This document shows positions 56,618 to 64,000 of a stretch of DNA of 64,000 bases, piece after piece. Made by a program: the position numbers and the translations under genes. Each line of letters opens with the position of its first letter. The first letter of the stretch is position 1. The DNA is from Synaphobranchus kaupii (lineage: Eukaryota > Chordata > Actinopteri > Anguilliformes > Synaphobranchidae). The notes below the pieces were generated by a model that was given only the letters and a program-made list of their open reading frames with translations, did no database searches and had not been told where the DNA came from. The stretch spans positions 68,109,758 to 68,173,757 of the forward strand of contig CM056383.1 of the NCBI GenBank assembly GCA_029718625.1, written 5' to 3'.

Positions 56618-57163
56618 CCCTTTCACTCATGGAACCTGTAATATTGCCGGGTTCAAATATCCAGGTTAGGTAGTGGTTTTCCCTGTTCACAGATAGGCCT
56701 TCTATACAGAAAAACGTCCATGTCGAGTCTGTTCACACATGACATGATTGTTCTGGATAGATAGGGCAAGGCCGGATGTCTACCCGAAACAATGCAGGAC
56801 AACTAATGTTATTGTTTTGTTAGTTTGTCTTTAAAATAGCCAGATATGTTGCTAATAGTTTTGGCGGAGATGTAAGTCCTACTAACAGAACACATTTAAA
56901 GAGTGATACTTTTAAAATGACTTATGGTAAAATCTTTAACCAGTATAGCTCAGTTATATGATTCCAAATTGCTAACGTTACCAATGCATGGTTTTTCAGC
57001 TAACAATCAATACTTATGCGGAGTTGTTTTCAGTAAAATGTTACCAGGTCCTGACCCGGACAATTGCCTGAATGTCTTGCATGGAATTTGACTTTCGACA
57101 CATGAGGCTGACACGGAAAATTGCCGGAACATTTATGGGTTAAAAGATGCATGTGTGAAAGGG
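56618..57163. mobile_element. Candidate DNA transposon with 14-bp inverted ends (546 bp)
   Basis: 'ccctttcactcatg' at the left pairs with 'catgtgtgaaaggg' at the right with one mismatch. 'attgccgg' motifs occur near both ends. There is no open reading frame, so it is non-autonomous. The target duplication is not resolved, so superfamily is unknown. Confidence 0.4.
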
Positions 57164-57498
57164 ACTTAGAGGTATAAACTACTCCATGCCAGTCTGTATA
57201 TACAAGAATATAAGGCAGTTGAGAGGTGGGGAACAGCCCTTAGCTTTCAACCTCATGCTCCTAGGGTGTTGTAGCCTATATTCATGTAGATTTATGTAAA
57301 TTGGAATACAACGGAATATAATGTCAATTATCTAAATACTTCTATATGTTTGGCCATTGTATCTTTGAGTGCCTTTCCTTTCTGCAACATTGGTTTAAAT
57401 GTCATGGCCATTAATCAACATTACCAAGGTAGGAGGGCAAATGTTTCCTGGCATGCATTCCCGTCAGCCAGCCGGCCAGCTCTGTTTTATTACAGCCT
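57164..57498. other. Unique DNA
   Basis: Nothing recognised. Confidence 0.5.
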
Positions 57499-58050
57499 GG
57501 TAACTAAGATCTGTCTGTGTCCTTACAGACACATCCCGGTAACCAAGATCTGTGTGTGTCCTTACAGACACAGCCCGGTAACCAAGATCTGTCTGTGTCC
57601 TTACAGACACATCCTGGTAACCAAGATCTGTCTGTGTCCTTACAGACACAGCCCGGTAACCAAGATCTGTGTGTGTCCTTACAGACACATCCTGGTAACC
57701 AAGATCTGTCTGTGTCCTTACAAACACAGTCCGGTAACCAAGATCTGTCTGTGTCCTTACAGACACAGCCCGGTAACTAAGATCTGTCTGTGTCCTTACA
57801 AACACAGTCCGGTAACCAAGATCTGTCTGGGTCCTTACAAACACAGCCCGGGTAACCAAGATCTGTGTGTGTCCTTACAAACACAGACCGGTAACCAAGA
57901 TCTGTCTGTGTCCTTACAAACACATCCCGGTAACTAAGATTTGTCTGGGTCCTTACAAACACAGCCCGGTAACCTTACAAACACAGCCCGGTAACACAGC
58001 CCGGTAACCAAGATCTGTCTGTGTCCTTACAAACACAGCCCGGTGACCAA
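57499..58050. repeat. 39-bp minisatellite, about 14 copies
   Basis: The unit starts 'ggtaaccaagatctgtctgt' and ends 'ccttacagacacagccc'. Variation is mainly cag/caa, ctgtct/ctgtgt and cagccc/catccc. A partly deleted region lies near 57965-58010. 39 is a multiple of 3, so 195- and 131-codon frames on the two strands are artefacts. The unit has internal dyad symmetry (tgtctgt ... acagaca). Confidence 0.96.
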
Positions 58051-58111
58051 GATCTACAAACAATGACTTGTGTAACTTCTGACTTCATGTTGAGACGTAT
58101 TATTTGTATCC

Positions 58112-58112
<1 letters not shown>
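58051..58112. other. Short unique spacer
   Basis: Separates the 39-bp array from the next microsatellite. Confidence 0.5.

Positions 58113-58178
<66 letters not shown>
58113..58178. repeat. TG microsatellite
   Basis: About 33 TG units with two central CG interruptions. Confidence 0.95.
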
Positions 58179-58180
<2 letters not shown>

Positions 58181-58280
58181 TACACATTGTACTGCAACAC
58201 AAGTGAATGATATAAAATAGCAACTGAAATATATTTGTTTCCTTATAATGCATTTTATAAATGTGGACCTAAATACTGAG

Positions 58281-58289
58281 TGTGTATGT

Positions 58290-58320
<31 letters not shown>
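58281..58320. repeat. TG microsatellite followed directly by poly-G
   Basis: About 11 TG units followed directly by 17 G (58304-58320). Confidence 0.95.
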
Positions 58321-58321
<1 letters not shown>

Positions 58322-58647
58322 GACTAAGTTACCCCACCCGGACAACATGGCCCATCAATCAATGAGCCTGAAGCTAAATGTGTGCGCATGAAACAGGCTT
58401 GGCGTTAGTCATATTACACTTACATTGTGATGGCCTGAAATTGAATGCAGCAATGTGCAGCCAACCCCCTTCACCATGCTGTTACTCCACCAAGCATGAA
58501 GTCTATGAACCTATTAATGACAGTGTGTAAACTGTGCGGTATACGCCTTACAATCTGTCACGGGTCAGTGGGCCTGCACAGCAGACAGCTGATTGGTTGA
58601 GTTTAAGCGGGTTGTGATGCCCCAGGACATTCAGCCATCTTAACTGT
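58321..58647. other. Unique DNA
   Basis: Nothing recognised. Confidence 0.5.
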
Positions 58648-58736
58648 CCTCAGCAGAGCTCCTCCCACTTATTCCTCAGCAGAGCTCCTCCCACTTATTC
58701 CTCAGCAGAGCTCCTCCCACTTATTCCTCAGCAGAG
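58648..58736. repeat. 26-bp tandem repeat, 3.4 copies
   Basis: Three perfect copies of a unit starting 'cctcagcagagctcctccca' and ending 'cttatt', plus a partial copy. Confidence 0.95.
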
Positions 58737-60870
58737 AGGAAATGTCTCCCTGCCTTGATCTGCATCCTCGTGCTCTGTTACTCTACTGCACTGCTGTTAC
58801 CTGCAGGAAGAGGGCTGAGAAATATCAGATATACTGCCCCCATCAACCTCCTGTCACATGAAAAGGGCCTCCAGTTATTAAAGTAATGGACTAAGACCAG
58901 GCTGTCAGCCTCAAAAGGTGGAGATTCTGATCTTATTACTGTAGCCCCAGTGCTTTTGGCACAGCCATGATTGCTGTATGAAACCCTGCTCTTCCTGTCT
59001 CGCGCATGACAATTTATTTCCCGCTCATCCCTCTCGTTTCCCTGCGACTGTCTTCAAGCAGAGCCAAAATGGCCCCATAACGTTTCAGTGAGTCAGAGCC
59101 GGAGTGCTCCGTTTAATTAAAATGACTCTCTTGGATGTTGCCAGCCTTGGGCTGCCATGGTTGAGATGTTGATGAACCTCAATGGGATGTCTGGTTAATC
59201 TCATGCATTCCCAAGAATGATTGGTCCACTCCTTCTCCCAACAAATGGACAAAATTATTTAAGGGAAATTGCCCTCATTTTGTATTCTTAATGGTCATTT
59301 AAACTGGTGATTTAAGAACACACAAAAGGAAAAATATTTATTTCTGACAACACATATTAATGTAATCCAAAAGTATTGAGAGAAAATAAAAAAACTATTT
59401 AAGGGAAATGTCACGAAATGGTTGGTATGTGAGGGCGCTATAATTGGAATGCACTAATGTGTTACAAAAAAATGTTTATTGATATACTTGTTCCAGGTTG
59501 AGCACTCCACATTTAAAAAAAAACCATTGACACTGAGAATAGAGGGCATGCCACAAAATGTGTTTTAGCTATGTAATTAATGTAAATATAGACACAGACT
59601 GCTCGGTTCTAATTAATATACTGTAGTGGTACTTGGGTACATCAGAGTGATGCCGTTCCATTTAAGCCTAAGAATACAGCCACAAAAGACTGCATTTGAA
59701 GTTTAGTCACTTCTAATGTTGAAAAAGCAACATCATCACTTGATTTGATATGGCCCTATAAAGTCCAGTGATTCTAAAAATGTATTTATTCATATTTAAA
59801 TTCAGCAACCGCTTTGAAAAATTTGATGACACAAAGGGGCCATGGTTGTTTTGCTGCGCCACGGCGTTTTCTGTGAAACTCCATTTACAGTAAGTTAAAT
59901 TCACACCTTCTGAAGCACTTTGCAGGCTGCTTTGGGGTACTTGAAGTGTATTTTCTTGCTTTAAATCACAAACCTGTCATTGCCCCTGTACTACCTATTG
60001 TAAAGCTGGCAGGCCTTCAGAAACGTCTGTATCTAAAACATCCTTTGTCACAAACAAAAAACTGTTTGGCCAATGAAAAGAACACTAAAACTGGAATTAA
60101 AAAAACTCCAGAAAGTTAACTACCTCTTTAAAGTAACACAATCAACTGATGACTACATTTAAAAAGGTGGAATAATGTTTCGTTCTGGCCGCTTCTAGTA
60201 ACAAGTGGATTTCCAGAAAGCTGTTTCAAAGGGATGAATGTAATTGTGCCCCCTCTTGCTTGCATCTACCTATATGTCACTGTTATTTCTACAATTTCAG
60301 TAGTTGTAGCAGTAGTTGTAGTAGTGGTCATAGTAATAGATTATAGTGGTGATGGCGGTGGGGAGGTTATACTTACATTGGTCTTATTTCTGCTGCAGTA
60401 GAATTACAAATAGTAGGTATTATTATGCTCTAGAACGCAATGCCAAAACTCATGTACTGAAACGTTACTTAGTTAAATAAGATGGTATCCAGTGTCTGAT
60501 TCCTCCTGAGCCGCTAAGACAAATCGCATCTCTCATGGACTTACTAGCCTTTTCATTGACCTTATTAATGTGTGCCGTCTTTCCAAATGGTGCCAGGCCA
60601 GATCTTTATCTCCGCCGCATCGGCCCCCACTCTCACGAGGCAATAAAGCACTCCAGGTTGACTTGTAGCGGTTTTTTAGGTAGAGAGCGATAGTTTGCAG
60701 GTCAACTCTATCGGCTACATGAATGGGTTTGGAGGCTGGTGTTATCAGCCCAAAACAAATCAGTTCTGTGGTGCCAGAGCATGTACTGGGTATACAGGAA
60801 CATGTCAGCCGCTCTGGAAGGCTATCTCTTTCCGGCTCAATTATTGTTTCACCGTTTTTTTTTTTTTTAG
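58737..60870. other. Unique DNA
   Basis: No gene recognised. A degenerate GTA-rich patch lies at 60299-60345. 60480-60840 is of higher complexity, with frames on both strands but no known motif. Confidence 0.45.
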
Positions 60871-61016
60871 CAATGTACATGGAACCCTATCTGGCTGAAG
60901 CCTCCCATTCCCTGGGTGATATGGAGCTACAGGCCACAAGTCGGCACCGGTACGGTCCGGATCCGATCCGGGCCCGCGAGGCTCATCCATGTGCCACAGC
61001 GTGGAGCCTTAACTGA
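60871..61016 (+). other. Candidate terminal host exon
   Basis: A 15-T tract ending TTTAG at 60870 forms a good acceptor. ATG at 60873 opens 47 codons (MYMEPYLAEASHSLGDMELQ ... CATAWSLN) to TGA at 61014-61016. The stretch is GC- and CpG-richer than its flanks. The peptide is not recognised. A worn repeat or non-coding element could also explain it. Confidence 0.2.
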
Positions 61017-61783
61017 ATGAGCCATCCAGCAGCTCATTATTTCATAATATTTATTGATTTAATCAGTTGTGCAATTATTGATAATGAATCAAACAGATGG
61101 GTCAACGTAGTCAGACTAGGGTATAATCAATGTGGCAAGTAGCCCTGTAGTGGGAAGTAATATCATTTTCATTTTTTCTTTTTTTCTATTTTTGAATTTT
61201 GATGCTTTATTCGTTTTATTATTCAGTGGAAGCCGTTTCGAGATCGGTTTTAAAATTCTATCGACTCCTTGGTCATTGAAAGTATCAGCTGTTTGAGCCT
61301 ATGATTCTTGATTGAGTCGATGTTTTGCAGTGAGAGATCCGAGCCTGGCTGTGTCTTGCACTGTTTCACGGAATTATTTTATGTACAGAAGGTCAGGGGC
61401 GTTTCCAGAGAGTGAAAAACGTTGTCGGGCCATATCAGAAAAAGCACATTTATAATTATAGAGAGCCTGCATGCTGTTCTCAGTGCTACCAAGACTAGGG
61501 CATGCTTTTTACAATTTGCTCACAATTGCAGACATTAGCTAAAAGTTCCTTAGCTGAGCCATGGTTTAAAATGTGTCTGGAAAAAAATGGTTGAATTTAT
61601 GAATAATACAGGGACATTTTGAATTGATTTCAATAATTTCCAAAGAAAATTGAAGCTCTGAGTTCCCTGGAGACATGCTGCAGTCGCTGATTCAGTATTT
61701 TATTTTAATGTGACAAACATAAGTGTCAAGGTTTGGTCAGTAAAGTCTCCCTATCCAGTTTTCCGTGGCAGCGATATGTAGAC
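61017..61783. other. Unique AT-rich DNA
   Basis: Nothing recognised. The last 8 bp (61776-61783) are the left target duplication of the next element. Confidence 0.5.
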
Positions 61784-61925
61784 CAGGGATACTCAAATGC
61801 CACTGATTGGCCAGAGATTTATCTCACCAGGTGTCCCAGGTTTAAATCGGTCCTGATTAGATGGGGATAAAATAATAAAAGCCGCCATTACTACAGGCCT
61901 CGGGGACCAGATTTGAGTACCTCTG
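61784..61925. mobile_element. hAT-like MITE (142 bp) with 8-bp target duplication
   Basis: Ends 'cagggatactcaaat' and 'atttgagtacctctg' are near-perfect inverted repeats. Flanks ATGTAGAC (61776-61783) and ATGTACAC (61926-61933) match at 7 of 8 positions, the duplication size made by hAT transposases. No coding capacity. Confidence 0.85.
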
Positions 61926-61933
61926 ATGTACAC

Positions 61934-64000
61934 TCTCATCTGGACTTTGAAATCTTGATATGTGAGTGCTGGGGAGAGCTCTTGGCAGTCACTGGCCGGG
62001 CTGATGTGATGACATTCACTGTCCTGTTATGAAGAACCAGCTACATGCAGCTTGGATTGGCGCTATGCAAGGCGACCTGGCACTGCATATGCGATCCCTG
62101 CAGCTGTGATATTCTCCACACAATTCACTCGTATTCCTCTACCCATGTGAAGCGCTGTGATTATGTTGCATTTCTGAGTTCCTTTTGTGCCTTAACAAAA
62201 TGTAATTAATTCTTGATTGCGGAGATTATATCCAACTTCCTAACCCCCCCCCACCCACCCCCATCCCCCCATCAAATACAACACCCCCCCCCATCCAGCC
62301 TCCTACCCAATCTCCGAATGCACCAGGAGACTCAAAAAGCCATTGCAACTCAATTACTCTTTGCTTGTAATTTATAGTGATTGGAAGTAGCATTCACACG
62401 TGTGATCCACAGGTTGACCTGATCTCGTGTTCAATAGGTTCTTCTAGCTTCCTGAAATCATTGATAAGGCAGTCATATTAGGTTACTAATTGTACTCTGT
62501 CTTCCATCAGTGCTCTTCAACGTAACCTTCCTCTTATCTTAGGGTCTACTGTATATGACCCAAAATTACTTTTTTTGTTTTGTATAACTTCAAATTGGTG
62601 ATTTTCTTAAGCAAACACCTTTTAAGACATTCTAGGACCTTTTATTATTATTTAGTTTTTTTCTATATTGACCCGTAACAATGCCTTCACACACAACTGC
62701 CAGTGAAAAGCTAACATAATAGGACTGTCAAATATTGCAGCAGAGAAGTTCTGCAGTCTAGATTTCTTAATGTATTTGGGAAACTTGCCCATGGCTGGCC
62801 CTCCATAGTTATCCCAGCCAACTTGCGATAGCACTGCAACGTCTTTATTCTCCCTGGGGGCGGTTTGACCGCGATGGTTCTTCCTGCAACCAATCGGGTG
62901 GAGTAGGAGGTCCACATCAAACGGGCTGGTTGCAAAGAGCATTGCACGGTCAATGTCAAACAACACAGACAAAACCAGCAGATGTCACGGGAGGAGTTGG
63001 GTGGGTAAGGGTTAGGGGTAAATGGATTGTTAACCTGCCTATCCTAAGACAGCCTAACATAAAGCAATATTTCAGCAGGTGCAAAGAATGATGGGTGATG
63101 ATGTTGTGTCTTGAAAAGCCAGTGAATCAATGCAAATCTTATACCACTCGCAATTCCCACAGTCCTCAACCCAGATTTAAAAGCCCATTTCCCTTTGAGA
63201 AATAATGGAAATTAGTTGGTGTGCAGGAGCCAATACATATTTAAAGGGATCTAAGATTGCTCAAATAGAAAATAAGAACCACAAAAAGCGCACTTTGATG
63301 AATATTTATAAACGAGTCGTGTAAGTGCCATTTTGCCTGTCTGTTGTATATCCCTGGATAAATCTTTTAAATATGTCAACAGTTTCCAGATACCTTTCTT
63401 TAAAAATTAATTTCCCATGGATTGCATTGTATTTATGTTTGCTTATCTGTTTTTCAAGAGGCTTCTCCTGCTGCCCAGCGTAGCCGCATATTCAATTTGA
63501 ATTACACGGCGTCGAGAGCTACCCCGATCATTCTGCCATGAAAGCTTGAAGATTTCGGTGGGTATTAAAACCTGTCATTCATGCAAGCCTAGGCCGGGCT
63601 ACCTCCCTAATTATTAGGGAGTAGGGACATGGCAGTGTTCTTCAAATCACAATCACAACAAGCTAGAAAGGCAACAGTTATTTAACGGGGCCTGTCAATT
63701 CAGACGGTGAGCAATAAAGTACTCCTCATTTGCTTTGCAATGTGTAAGTTATCACAGCAATGCACTGCATAATGAAATGCAGCGTAGACAAGCAAAACAA
63801 TAGTGATAACTCTACATTGCTTTCCACATAATTACACCAATGGCTTTGCTGATCTCCTCGCTTCAGCATGGATTACCGTCAATTATTTTGCAATTCTGAT
63901 ATTTTAATTGAAGCAACACCCAGGGATTTGATATTCATTTCAATTTGTGCAAAGACTAAAATGTGTTTTGTGAGACTGGCAGGATGTCTATAGAGGCATT
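61934..64000. other. Unique DNA, C-rich patch
   Basis: C-rich 62243-62298 with several C runs. The minus frame at 62652-62972 (106 codons) shows no known motif. No gene recognised to the window end. Confidence 0.45.

Noticed and set aside
57350..57962. Repeat proteins on both strands
   Set aside because: The 39-bp unit keeps frames open. The flanks give no gene context.
57499..58050. CRISPR-like regular repeats
   Set aside because: Units are contiguous with no unique spacers and no cas genes, and the setting is a vertebrate genome. It is a minisatellite.
62652..62972. 106-codon minus-strand frame as a host gene
   Set aside because: Protein-like in composition, but no motif, splice context or repeat relation was found; length is within what chance allows in less AT-rich DNA.

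Overview
The window looks like one piece of a bony-fish (teleost) chromosome. It is mostly AT-rich, non-coding DNA and carries a dense mix of decayed and some fairly young transposable elements, microsatellites and long minisatellites. The vertebrate, fish-type assignment rests on element types visible in the sequence: a SINE with the V-SINE/DANA-like central domain at the left edge; three tRNA-headed SINEs whose LINE-derived tail ends in TGTAA-type repeats; a Sleeping Beauty-like left inverted repeat; several Tc1/mariner transposase copies; hAT-like foldback MITEs with 8-bp target duplications; LINE-2-like reverse-transcriptase remains; and many GT microsatellites. The TGTAA tail recalls eel UnaL2/UnaSINE, but related tails occur in other teleosts, so the order is not fixed. 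No host protein-coding gene can be named. There is no tRNA, rRNA, CRISPR array, operon or other prokaryotic feature.

Layout. 1-9.7 kb: V-SINE piece, unique AT-rich DNA, a 34-bp tandem repeat, a TG-rich compound repeat (4.0-4.6 kb), a perfect hairpin (5.3 kb), an unexplained 223-codon reading frame (5.4-6.1 kb, minus), and a solo LTR with a 5-bp target duplication (6.56-7.08 kb). 9.7-11 kb: a candidate exon directly followed by about 46 copies of a 21-bp minisatellite whose unit resembles a splice donor. 11-20 kb: mainly unique, with an ATT microsatellite, a CpG-rich block (13.47-13.86 kb) and a foldback MITE (15.6 kb). 20-33 kb: LTR piece, foldback hairpin beside a SINE (22.6-22.95 kb), older SINE (26.1 kb), LINE tails, a decayed Tc1 copy (30.1-30.5 kb) and a second LTR-like element (31.0-31.55 kb). 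33-45 kb: 78-bp minisatellite, LINE-2-like fragment with a 52-bp repeat expanded inside it (38.4-39.45 kb), candidate exon (40.39 kb), Tc1 deletion derivative with perfect ends (43.3-43.85 kb), SINE (44.4 kb), possible first exon (45.1 kb). 47-58 kb: two adjacent foldback MITEs, one holding an interstitial telomere-repeat tract; a LINE tail between GA tracts; the Sleeping Beauty-like solo inverted repeat (51.0 kb); a 1,053-bp solo LTR (minus); a complete 1,491-bp Tc1/mariner element with a slightly broken transposase (53.9-55.4 kb); and a 39-bp minisatellite (57.5 kb). 58-64 kb: short tandem repeats, a MITE with a near-perfect 8-bp target duplication (61.8 kb) and otherwise unique DNA.

The genes do not form a pathway. 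The only recognisable coding potential belongs to transposons, all visibly disabled in this window. The best leads for something not explained by repeats are four weak host-exon candidates on the plus strand (9.73, 40.39, 45.10 and 60.87 kb), the CpG-rich block at 13.5 kb and the 223-codon frame at 5.4-6.1 kb. No coherent new biological system is demonstrable from sequence alone.
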